Shown: positions 1 to 6,250, counted from the stretch's first letter. The stretch is 6,336 bases of DNA from Anaerolineae bacterium (GCA_016926575.1 JAFGOJ010000183.1:1-6336), one strand, 5' to 3'. The notes: generated by a model not told the origin, from the letters alone. Numbers and translations: made by a program.

Positions 1-12
1 CCCTGCACCCCG

Positions 13-57
13 CCGGGGAAACGGGTAAACCTGCGGTTTACCTTCCGGTTCCCCCGG
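13..57. repeat. Inverted repeat (hairpin) downstream of the gene cluster
   Basis: GGTAAACC (24-31) and GGTTTACC (35-42) pair perfectly around TGC. CCGGGGAA (13-20) also pairs with TTCCCCCGG (49-57), with one bulged C and an internal loop between. No T-run follows on either strand, so it is not a standard intrinsic terminator. Confidence 0.5.
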
Positions 58-92
58 ACCCCTTCCGCAAATGGGTTTCGGTCAATGATGCC

Positions 93-129
93 GTTGGTAG
101 GAGACGGTCTCAGACCACCTCCTACTGGC
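93..129. repeat. Imperfect hairpin just after the last gene
   Basis: Arms 93-103 and 119-129 pair (GTAGGAG with CTCCTAC, extended by G-T pairs). After an AC/AC internal loop, GGTC (106-109) pairs with GACC (113-116) around TCA. It starts 12 bases after the stop of the membrane protein gene. It has no T-run on either side, so it could be a 3' processing or stability element, or a dispersed repeat. Confidence 0.5.
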
Positions 130-141
130 AACCGTTCCGGT

Positions 142-1023
142 CTAAAATCCCAAGAACCGCTGCCGTTGGTCGGCGCTCAACATACTGATGACGTTGGGAA
201 TCTCGGCCAGCTGCTCCTGCGGCACCCCGTCCAACACCACGCGCACCGCTTGAACGGCTTGCGCCTTGGCCGGGTCCGCTTCGAGCTGCGCCATCAGGCG
301 GCCCGCCTGCCCCAGCGTCATCTGCGCGATGAGCTCGTTCGGCGACACACCTACCGACTCCAACATGTCGAATGCCTGGCGCAGAGTCGCCACACTGACA
401 CCCCGTTTCTCCAGCTCAGGCACCACGTAGTCGTTGAAGAACTTGGCATCCAGAATCGACTGCCGCCCCGCCTCGACCTCGCGCATCTCCTTCCACAGGT
501 TCCGCCCTTTGACCAACCCCTCGATGATGCTATGGGTCAGTTCGGTGCCGCCCCAGCCGATGATGGCCGCCGTCGCCAACCAATCGACCAGCGTGCCCAG
601 GGTAAAGTCGTCGAAAATCCCCCCAACGTTCAAATCGAACAAGAGCAAGTTGGGCGAAGAAAAAAGTACGTCCAGACCCAGCAGGCGGAAGAAGCGGAAG
701 TTGGTCAGACACACCGCTGCCGCCGCGAATCCGGTCCCAATCCATTGAGAGCGGACTTTCTTTTGGGAAACGTAACTGGGGACCTTTGCATCTGCCACCC
801 CTGCCTTATTGGGCCAGCTTCCGGCCTGCTCGTATCGCTCCCAAAACACCTCCAGCACCCGCTCGACGAACGTGGCGATGGCAAGCAAGGGAGCCAACGT
901 CACCCACAGGCTATCTTGAACCGCATCGCCCTCCTGCGCGAGTGGCGCAGCCCAGGCGACGGTCGTCGTGAGGGCCAACAGGGCCAGGGTAACGAGTCCA
1001 ACCCTCACAACTTTCTGTTTCAT
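142..1023 (-). CDS. Signal-peptide-bearing multi-membrane-segment protein, function unknown
   Basis: 293 residues; I do not recognise a named family. The N terminus looks like a Sec signal peptide: a basic start (MKQKVVR), a hydrophobic stretch to about residue 24, then AWA followed by APLAQ, giving a likely cleavage near residue 26. Hydrophobic segments follow at about 38-58 (APLLAIATFVERVLEVFW), 95-120 and 146-170, the last containing IIGWGGTELTHSIIEGL. From about 175 to the end the protein is polar, predicted helical, and rich in Ala, Gln and Glu (REVEAGRQSI, QLEADPAKAQAVQAV), probably a soluble tail. The GWGGTELTHSII segment loosely resembles the glycine-plus-His segment of some holin-like small membrane proteins, but this is weak. 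The ATG overlaps the helicase stop (ATGA), and an ideal AAGGAGG lies 7 bases upstream, so the start is secure and translation is probably coupled to the helicase. It is the last gene of the cluster, and its stop is TAG at 142-144. That it is an envelope protein is well supported; any function is open. Confidence 0.85.
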   Translation of the reverse strand: MKQKVVRVGLVTLALLALTTTVAWAAPLAQEGDAVQDSLWVTLAPLLAIATFVERVLEVFWERYEQAGSWPNKAGVADAKVPSYVSQKKVRSQWIGTGFAAAAVCLTNFRFFRLLGLDVLFSSPNLLLFDLNVGGIFDDFTLGTLVDWLATAAIIGWGGTELTHSIIEGLVKGRNLWKEMREVEAGRQSILDAKFFNDYVVPELEKRGVSVATLRQAFDMLESVGVSPNELIAQMTLGQAGRLMAQLEADPAKAQAVQAVRVVLDGVPQEQLAEIPNVISMLSADQRQRFLGF

Positions 1024-3620
1024 TGCTCAGCCTCCTTATCCGATGTAGGGCGGGTTTCCAACCCGCCGACCCCTACGGCATGTTCGTCCATTGGTTGCGA
1101 GCACATCGCCGCCAATAGGCGCTCGGTCGATTGTTTGGTGCCGGGTTCCTGCTCCCCGGCCGGGCCGACGCAAGCCGGGCAGCCGTCGCTGCAGGGACAC
1201 GAGCGCACCCGCTCCAGCGAAGCCGCCAGCAAAGGACCGAACAGGTCATACAGCCGCGCACTCAGCCCAGCCCCGCCCCGCACCTGATCGTAGAACGTGA
1301 CGCGCGGCCGCCCCGTCTCTGCCGCGCGCGCCTCGACGACCGATCCCATGTCCCCCGGCGCGCACAGCAGGTACAATGGAGCCAGGTGACGCAGCACGTA
1401 GGCCAGCCCAGAGAGCGCGCTGCGCGCGCCGTGCGCCCGCTCCGCCTGCCGGTGGCAAGCGGCGCACAGCGTGACCAGATTCTCCAGGGCATTCGCCTGA
1501 CGGTACGCCTCGTTGCGGCCCGGCACGTAACCGAAGGTGAGAAACGGCGTGACGTGGTGGACGTCGTGCTGGCGCTGTTCCCGCTCCGGCGCGTTGCAGT
1601 GACGGCAGCGGTAACCGTCGCGGGCCCGCGCGGCGTCCCGCTGTGCGGGCCAGTCGGGGCCGTAGTCGGTACGCGGGCGCAGCACGCCCTGCGCCTGCAT
1701 CTGCTCTACCAGCGCCTCGCTCAAATCGAGCCACGCCCCCACCGTCTGCAACGTCTGCTCGGGCAGATCGATCTCGCCCCAGCCCAGCACCTCATGCGTG
1801 TAGCGGCGAATCTGGCGGTAGCCGGTGGCCCGGCTGATCACCTCCAGCTCCCCCGCATGAGCGACCCACCCCGTCTCCTCGCGCGCGACGGTCGTCTCTA
1901 ACACACGCACCGCGGTCGTCGCACTGGCGCGGGTGTAGTAATCCAGCTCCCGCGCGCGCACCTGGGCCAGCCCGCGCTCCCAATCCAGCTCCTCCACCAG
2001 GTACGTCTCAGCCTCGTGCAGGTAGACCGCGCCGGGGTGGACCAGCGTCGGCGCGCTGGGCCGGTCGATCTGGCCGATCACCTGCGGCGGGTCGGCGGCC
2101 ACGTCCTGGATGACGACCGTATCCGGGCCACCGGCGCGCAGGCCGACCGCCCGCGCCGGGTATTCCTCGCCGATCCAGGTCACCCGGCCGTTGGTGCGAT
2201 GCAGCACGCCCTCGTCCACCAGCAAGTCGAGCAATGCGCCTACGTCGCCGAACGCGCCGAAGGGCTCGCCCGCCTCGAACGGCAGCTCGTAGGCGGCGCA
2301 GGCGAGATGGTCGAGCAGGAGCGCCAGGTTGTCGGGGTCGAGCAGCGCCTCCTCCACCGGGCGCTCGAAGAAGTAGCGCGGGTGGGCCGCCAGGTACTGG
2401 TCAAGCGGAAGCGGGCTGGCGATGAGCACCGCCAGCGACTGCCCGGCGCGCCGTCCGGCGCGCCCGGCCTGCTGCCACGTGCTGGCGACGGAGCCGGGAT
2501 AGCCCACCATCACGCAAGCAGTCAACGCGCCGATGTCGATGCCCAGTTCCAGCGCGTTCGTCGCCACGACCATGCGCACCGCCCCGGCGCGCAGGCCCTG
2601 CTCGATCTCGCGGCGCTGGGTGGGCAGGTAGCCGCCGCGGTAGCCGCGCACGCGGGCCGGGTCGCTGCCCTGTGCCCGCGCCAGGTCTTGCAGGTAACCC
2701 AACAGCACCTCGGTTGTCAGGCGGGCACGGGCGAAGAGAATCGTCTGCACGTCCCGCCGCAACAGGTGCTCGGACAGATCGACCGCGGCCAGTAGGGACG
2801 AGCGCCGGATGCCCAGCTCGCGGTCCAACAGCGGCGGGTTGTAGATGACGAAGTGCTTCTCGCCGTGGGGCGAGCCGTCGTCGACAACGGCCTGCACCGG
2901 CGCTTCGACCAGCCGCTCGGCCAGTGCCTGGGGATTGGCGATGGTGGCCGAGGCACACAGGAAGCGTGGGTCGGCACCGTAGAAGCGGCAGACGCGGCGC
3001 AGCCGGCGCAGCACGTTCGCCACGTGGCTGCCGAAGACGCCCCGGTAGACGTGCAGCTCGTCCAAAACGACCCAACGCAGGTTGGAGAAGAAGCGCGCCC
3101 AACGGGTGTGGTAGGGCAACATACCGGCGTGGAGCATATCGGGGTTGCTGACCACGAGCCGCGCCTCGTTGCGGATGGCGCGCCGGTGCGAGGAGGGCGT
3201 GTCGCCGTCGTAGGGGCGCAGGGCAATCGGCGCTTGCAGAGCGGCGATCAAGGGCTCCAGTGCGGCCAACTGGTCGTGCGCCAGGGCCTTGGTGGGAAAG
3301 AGGTAGAGCGCGCAGGCAGCGGGGTCGTTCAACAACGTGTCGAGGACGGGCAGGTTGTAGGCCAGCGACTTGCCCGACGCGGCAGGCGTGGCCTGAACGA
3401 CGTTGCGCCCCTCCAGAGCGGCGCCCATCGCCTCGGCCTGGTGCGTGTAGGGTGCATCGATCCCCAGCCTGCGGGCCACATCGACCAGCCGCGGGTCGAG
3501 GTCGGCGGGCCAGGCAACCGTACGCGCCGGGCGGGCGGGGAGGCGCTCCCAAGCCGCCACGCAGCGCATGAAGGCGGGGTCGGCCCGGATGTAGGCGATG
3601 AGGCTGGTCAAATCATCCAC
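1020..3620 (-). CDS. DEAD/DEAH-box helicase (MrfA/YprA-like) with DUF1998/MZB region and inserted HNH domain
   Basis: Superfamily 2 helicase, about 866 residues from the chosen GTG start at 3620. Visible motifs, numbered from that start: a Q-like YTHQAEA (58-64); Walker A TPAASGKS (78-85, Lys84); DELH (187-190); SAT (224-226); motif V ATNALELGIDIG (353-364); motif VI QQAGRAGR (383-390). The C-terminal half matches the DUF1998 region of the MrfA/YprA family, ending in a four-cysteine cluster, CPCSDGCPAC (808-817), expected to bind zinc. Between these lies an HNH nuclease-like module: CRHC (672-675), DVHH (686-689), ENLVTLCAACH (713-723). MrfA-type helicases move along DNA and act in repair; a cytoplasmic DNA-processing role is expected, with possible cutting by the HNH. 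The open frame extends upstream to 3854, but that part (SSTPSSTARFSNTT) is low-complexity antisense-of-frame sequence over the DUF4258 gene. Family-like sequence begins at DDLTSLIAYIRADPAFM, so GTG 3620 is preferred; no good ribosome binding site precedes it, which fits coupling to the upstream gene (8-base overlap). An ATG at 3569 is the alternative. The last ~17 residues come from a palindromic repeat and look acquired. Confidence 0.93.
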   Translation of the reverse strand: MDDLTSLIAYIRADPAFMRCVAAWERLPARPARTVAWPADLDPRLVDVARRLGIDAPYTHQAEAMGAALEGRNVVQATPAASGKSLAYNLPVLDTLLNDPAACALYLFPTKALAHDQLAALEPLIAALQAPIALRPYDGDTPSSHRRAIRNEARLVVSNPDMLHAGMLPYHTRWARFFSNLRWVVLDELHVYRGVFGSHVANVLRRLRRVCRFYGADPRFLCASATIANPQALAERLVEAPVQAVVDDGSPHGEKHFVIYNPPLLDRELGIRRSSLLAAVDLSEHLLRRDVQTILFARARLTTEVLLGYLQDLARAQGSDPARVRGYRGGYLPTQRREIEQGLRAGAVRMVVATNALELGIDIGALTACVMVGYPGSVASTWQQAGRAGRRAGQSLAVLIASPLPLDQYLAAHPRYFFERPVEEALLDPDNLALLLDHLACAAYELPFEAGEPFGAFGDVGALLDLLVDEGVLHRTNGRVTWIGEEYPARAVGLRAGGPDTVVIQDVAADPPQVIGQIDRPSAPTLVHPGAVYLHEAETYLVEELDWERGLAQVRARELDYYTRASATTAVRVLETTVAREETGWVAHAGELEVISRATGYRQIRRYTHEVLGWGEIDLPEQTLQTVGAWLDLSEALVEQMQAQGVLRPRTDYGPDWPAQRDAARARDGYRCRHCNAPEREQRQHDVHHVTPFLTFGYVPGRNEAYRQANALENLVTLCAACHRQAERAHGARSALSGLAYVLRHLAPLYLLCAPGDMGSVVEARAAETGRPRVTFYDQVRGGAGLSARLYDLFGPLLAASLERVRSCPCSDGCPACVGPAGEQEPGTKQSTERLLAAMCSQPMDEHAVGVGGLETRPTSDKEAEQ
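1031..1037 (-). promoter_or_regulatory. Strong ribosome binding site of the membrane protein gene
   Basis: AAGGAGG on the minus strand, 7 bases before the ATG at 1023. It lies inside the last codons of the helicase gene, so ribosomes finishing the helicase can restart here. It fixes the start of the downstream gene. Confidence 0.8.
1045..1076. repeat. REP-like palindrome inside the 3' end of the helicase gene
   Basis: GGCGGGTT (1049-1056) pairs perfectly with AACCCGCC (1060-1067) around a 3-base loop. The flanks GTAGGG (1045-1050) and CCCTAC (1071-1076) also match, apart from bases at the join. Short palindromes of the form GTAGGG..GGCGGGTTTCNAACCCGCC..CCCTAC are familiar dispersed intergenic elements in high-GC bacteria. 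Here the element is translated as part of the helicase (about residues 849-859, VGVGGLETRPT). It lies 8 bases from the ribosome binding site of the next gene, so an RNA hairpin here could affect the expression ratio of the two genes. The palindrome is seen directly; its identity as a dispersed repeat is inferred from pattern. Confidence 0.6.
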
Positions 3621-3948
3621 AATTCGACTGAGAAGCCGATGTGGATGGCGAACGAACCAGTTCGTTGATCCAGATGGGCCGGTCGGGGACATAGACGGTG
3701 ACGGCGACGAGTTCTTCCGTGTCGGCATAGTCACACACGATGTGGATTTCGATGTCGAACCTGGCGCTCGGCCCCACGACGAGCACCCGTTTCCGGTCGC
3801 AGTAGTGTTCGAGAATCTTGCCGTTGAAGATGGCGTGGAAGACGTCTCTGGCATGTAGGCTTTCTTTGTTCGCCTCGCGCAGCGCGTGGTCCGAAAGGCG
3901 CATATATCGAAAATAGGTCAACAGGTCTTCAAGATCGGTGAAATACAT
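3613..3948 (-). CDS. DUF4258 domain protein
   Basis: 111 residues. The pattern fits DUF4258: SDHAL (19-23), DVFHAIFNGKILEHY (35-49), a basic turn followed by KRVLVVGP (53-60), then IEIHIVCDY (66-74), and VAVTVYVPD with a following Trp (81-93). DUF4258 proteins are small, of unsettled biochemical role, and often sit beside a CxxC zinc-finger/HTH (YgiT/MqsA-like) antitoxin, which led to the idea that some are RelE/MqsR-like toxins. No such partner is present here: the upstream neighbour is a kinase-like protein and the downstream one a helicase. The start is well supported by GGAGG 7 bases before the ATG. The stop (3613-3615) lies inside the first codons of the helicase, an 8-base overlap. The last ten residues (SPSTSASQSN) are low-complexity and probably unstructured. 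The family call is confident; a toxin role is only a possibility. Confidence 0.85.
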   Translation of the reverse strand: MYFTDLEDLLTYFRYMRLSDHALREANKESLHARDVFHAIFNGKILEHYCDRKRVLVVGPSARFDIEIHIVCDYADTEELVAVTVYVPDRPIWINELVRSPSTSASQSNCG

Positions 3949-3955
3949 CGCACGA

Positions 3956-3960
3956 CCTCC
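3956..3960 (-). promoter_or_regulatory. Ribosome binding site of the DUF4258 gene
   Basis: GGAGG on the minus strand, 7 bases before the ATG at 3948, inside the 29-base gap after the kinase-like gene. It fixes the DUF4258 start and shows independent initiation, unlike the helicase that follows. Confidence 0.75.
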
Positions 3961-3977
3961 AAGATCATCCGGTTCAT

Positions 3978-4760
3978 TCAGCGCACCGGAAGCGTGAAGA
4001 AGAAACGGCTACCCCTCCCAACGTCGCTTTCGACCCCCACCTGACCGCCGAGCTTTTCGACCACCCGCCGCACCAGGTCTAGCCCCAGGCCATACTCCAA
4101 GGCGTGTGCCCGGTCACCGGGTGCGAAGAGGCGCACCTGATCCTCCGGCGCGAGGCCCGGCCCGTTGTCGCGCACCCAGAAGCGAACGGTGCCATCGCCC
4201 TGGTCGGCCGCGCCGATCTCGATCCGGGGCGGCCGCCCGCCGTATCGAATGGCATTGTCGATCAAGTTGACCCACACCTCTTCGATCCACGGTGCGTGCC
4301 CCAACGCGACGGGCCACTCGCCCGGCAGGATGATCTGGGCACTCTGTTCCTCGACCATATACTCCAGGCGTGCCAGCGATTCGGCCACCAGGCGGCCCAT
4401 ATCCAGCGGCCCAACCTGCGCCTCGACCTCGGCAGCAAGCTCCGTGGGGGTCTGCAGCAGCTCGTCGATCACCCGCACCATTGCGCGCCCGCGCTGGACG
4501 ATGACGTGCAAGTAGCGGCGCAGCACCTCATCCGACAGCGCCGCGTAATCCTCCTCCAGGAGCTGCGCAAAGCTGACCGAAAGCCCCAGCGGCGCGCGAA
4601 TGTCCTCGTACAAAACACGCGTGAAGGCGCTCAGCCGCTCGTGACACACTTGAAGGTCGGCCGTGCGCTGGCGCAGCGTTTCCTCCAACTGCACCACCTG
4701 CAGCCGCAAATCCGCCGCTTCGACAGTAAACTCATCCCCCGCCTTAACGTGATCCGCCAT
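3978..4760 (-). CDS. Histidine-kinase-like protein lacking the phospho-acceptor histidine
   Basis: 260 residues with no membrane segment and no PAS, GAF or receiver domain. Residues ~14-46 (LRLQVVQLEETLRQRTADLQ) form a likely coiled coil. Residues ~42-102 align with the HisKA dimerisation helices of soluble sensor kinases of the type AF-x5-HDLKNPL: here the text reads AFTRVLYEDIRAPLG, so Glu52 occupies the acceptor histidine position. The ATPase domain looks intact: N box EEVWVNLIDNAIRYG (160-174), G1 DNGPGL (198-203), G2 YGLGLDLV (223-230), and a C-terminal GRGSRFFFTLP strand. It should therefore bind ATP but cannot autophosphorylate at the usual site. It may act as an ATP-dependent dimeric switch, a regulator of another kinase, or be decaying; the clean frame and conserved ATPase motifs argue against decay. 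No response regulator is adjacent. A purine-rich GGAAGGGGGG lies 5 bases before the ATG. It is probably the first gene of the four-gene unit. Confidence 0.88.
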   Translation of the reverse strand: MADHVKAGDEFTVEAADLRLQVVQLEETLRQRTADLQVCHERLSAFTRVLYEDIRAPLGLSVSFAQLLEEDYAALSDEVLRRYLHVIVQRGRAMVRVIDELLQTPTELAAEVEAQVGPLDMGRLVAESLARLEYMVEEQSAQIILPGEWPVALGHAPWIEEVWVNLIDNAIRYGGRPPRIEIGAADQGDGTVRFWVRDNGPGLAPEDQVRLFAPGDRAHALEYGLGLDLVRRVVEKLGGQVGVESDVGRGSRFFFTLPVR

Positions 4761-4765
4761 TGCGT

Positions 4766-4775
4766 CCCCCCTTCC
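4766..4775 (-). promoter_or_regulatory. Probable ribosome binding site of the kinase-like gene
   Basis: GGAAGGGGGG on the minus strand, 5 bases before the ATG at 4760. It is not a textbook AGGAGG, but is purine-rich and correctly spaced, and no other candidate start nearby is better. Confidence 0.5.
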
Positions 4776-4795
4776 GAAAACCGCTGAACATCAGG

Positions 4796-4817
4796 GCCCG
4801 CAAACCCCTCATCTTCT
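4796..4817. repeat. Second copy of the upstream palindrome's arm
   Basis: This 22-base stretch matches 6294-6315 without gaps at 20 of 22 positions, both in the same orientation; the differences are at the 10th and 14th bases. Only one arm is present, so it is not itself a hairpin. It lies in the 88-base gap between the DUF711 stop and the kinase-like start, within the presumed leader of that gene. The rest of this gap holds only a small stem, CAGGC/GCCTG (4833-4847), with no T-run. Confidence 0.5.
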
Positions 4818-4848
4818 TCCTTCGAAGCACCCCAGGCGCACAGCCTGA

Positions 4849-6090
4849 TCAGTTACCGAAAGTATAGGGCAATTTGAAGGGGAAGTCAACAAAGGTATTC
4901 TGGGAGAAGATGCGCCGCCCGCCGCGCCCTCTGACGTCCAAAATCTGCGCGTTGGCGAAGTAGGGGAAATCGAACGCGGTGACGTCTCCGGCAGCTTTGC
5001 CGGGGATGGGCATCAGCCGCGCCGTGAGCGGCTTGTCGGCCACCACGGCCAGCGTCGCCACGTCGAGCAGAATCGCCGCCAGTTCGTCCGCCGACGTGTC
5101 GCCGGGCAGAGGGATCGTGTCTAGCCCGGTGCCGCACACGGCCGAGTAGAGCAACAAGCTGTCGAGCGTGAACAACCTGTCCCGGCTGCGCTGGGCCAGG
5201 GTCGTGTCCTCCAACACCGGCAGCATCACGCCGGAGAAGCCGCAATGAGGGAATCGGGCTTCACGGAGCACCTGGGTGATGAACGCCACGGCAAACAGCG
5301 TTCCGCTGCTGCCAAAGGCGTCCACGCCGAGGGCTTCGATGGCCCGGCCGATGCTGCGCGCCGTCTCCGGAAACGGCGCCGGCGAAAAATCGATCCCGCC
5401 AAAACGAATGCCAAACGTATTCTCCAGCGTCGCGGCGACCCTGGTCATCGTCACGGCAGCTTGCTCCACCGCCTCACGCAGAGCTACGCGGGCCTCGGCC
5501 AGCGTAGCGACCCCTTCGAAGGCGGTGACCGCCAGGTCGGCGGCGTCGGTGGCGATGGAGAAGGCCGCCTGCGGCCCACGATGGAACGCCGCCGGGAAGA
5601 ACGGCGTGCCGGCGTCGCAGTTCGCCAGCACTGCCAGACGCAGGTTGCCGAATCCTTCGGGCGTGGTGCGGGCGATGTCGGCGATGGCTTGAGCGGCGCG
5701 GTCGATGGCGGCCAGGTTGATCCCCGACCCCGGCGCAGCAACCAGCACCGAGGCAAATGCCATCTCCGTCTGCCGGATGACGTCGGGGATGGCGTCCACG
5801 TAGCTCAGGTCGGCGTCGGGGCGCGTGGCGTCGACGGTGCCGATGGAACAATAATCGACGCCATGGGCCTGGCACGTCGCCTCCAGGGCTTGGGCGAAAG
5901 GAGCAGCCGCCCTCGCATCGCGCAGAATCTCAGGGAAGGGCTGGGTCGCCAGGCGAACCGTCTGCACCGGCAGGCCGGCCGCCTCGAAACGCGCCCGTGC
6001 TGCCTCCTGAAACGCCTCGATACGTCCAAAATCGCTATGGTCGAGCGGGTCGCTCAACGATGTACCCAGGGTCACCGATCGAATGTTCAT
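4849..6090 (-). CDS. DUF711 (UPF0210) family protein
   Basis: 413 residues from the ATG at 6090. The start MNIRSVTLG and the overall layout match DUF711/UPF0210. Recognisable blocks: HGVDYCSIGTVDA (~75-87); ETEMAFASV-like RQTEMAFASVLVA (~106-118); FHRGPQAAFSIATDAADL (~168-185); GIRFGGIDFSPAPFP (~226-240); DAFGSSGTLFAVAFIT (~256-271); HCGFSGVMLPVLED (~281-294); and near the C terminus PGKAAGDVTAFDFPYFANA. DUF711 proteins are soluble, have a fold related to pyruvate-formate-lyase-like enzymes, and have no reaction that I can name with confidence; many annotations simply read DUF711. No signal peptide or membrane segment is seen. The frame opens further upstream to a TTG at 6147, but the added residues (LGGLCQLSLCVIIFF) are not family-like. 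No Shine-Dalgarno sequence precedes the ATG; see the promoter entry for a possible leaderless start. It is separated by 88 bases from the kinase-like gene, so co-transcription is possible but unproven. Confidence 0.9.
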   Translation of the reverse strand: MNIRSVTLGTSLSDPLDHSDFGRIEAFQEAARARFEAAGLPVQTVRLATQPFPEILRDARAAAPFAQALEATCQAHGVDYCSIGTVDATRPDADLSYVDAIPDVIRQTEMAFASVLVAAPGSGINLAAIDRAAQAIADIARTTPEGFGNLRLAVLANCDAGTPFFPAAFHRGPQAAFSIATDAADLAVTAFEGVATLAEARVALREAVEQAAVTMTRVAATLENTFGIRFGGIDFSPAPFPETARSIGRAIEALGVDAFGSSGTLFAVAFITQVLREARFPHCGFSGVMLPVLEDTTLAQRSRDRLFTLDSLLLYSAVCGTGLDTIPLPGDTSADELAAILLDVATLAVVADKPLTARLMPIPGKAAGDVTAFDFPYFANAQILDVRGRGGRRIFSQNTFVDFPFKLPYTFGN

Positions 6091-6100
6091 CTCAAAGAAA

Positions 6101-6129
6101 ATAATAACACAGAGCGACAGTTGGCACAA
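6101..6129 (-). promoter_or_regulatory. Candidate promoter of the DUF711 gene
   Basis: On the minus strand TTGTGC (6129-6124) and TATTAT (6106-6101) are separated by 17 bases. The -10 matches TATAAT at five of six positions, the -35 matches TTGACA at three. A start 6-8 bases after the -10 would fall about 4-5 bases before the ATG at 6090, giving a nearly leaderless message, which agrees with the lack of a Shine-Dalgarno sequence. Confidence 0.4.
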
Positions 6130-6250
6130 CCCCCCCAAGTGTCGCAAGAATCATACGTCCATGCGGCTTTACAACACATTTAGCACATTCCTTCTACGGA
6201 GTTTTGCACACCCCGGCCCTATAATCCTTCAAACGTGGGAAAATACGTGT

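Noticed and set aside
161..170. TGCCGTTGGT repeated at 89-98 and 161-170
   Set aside because: Ten bases only, one copy within codons for the C terminus; no further support for a functional direct repeat.
85..1287. A 400-residue plus-strand open frame antisense to the membrane protein and helicase end
   Set aside because: Rich in His, Arg, Gln and Pro with no domain pattern, typical of the antisense of a GC-rich gene; the opposite strand has a signal peptide, membrane segments and a perfect ribosome binding site.
2441..2468. GGCGCGCC-rich near-palindromic stretch inside the helicase
   Set aside because: Explained by codons for the Ala/Gly/Arg-rich motif VI (AGRAGRRAG).
2401..3552. A 383-residue minus-strand open frame in another frame over the helicase
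   Set aside because: Arg/Pro/Ala-rich shadow; the helicase motifs are all in the other frame.
4833..4847. CAGGC/GCCTG stem just after the DUF711 stop, considered as a terminator
   Set aside because: Only five pairs and no T-run on the minus strand; too weak to call.
5245..6183. A 312-residue plus-strand open frame antisense to the DUF711 gene
   Set aside because: Arg/Gly/Gln-rich shadow with no recognisable motif; the minus strand encodes a clear DUF711 protein.
6220..6225. Perfect TATAAT on the plus strand
   Set aside because: No -35-like hexamer at 16-18 bases upstream and no plus-strand gene within the window; kept only as a possibility for a divergent gene to the right.
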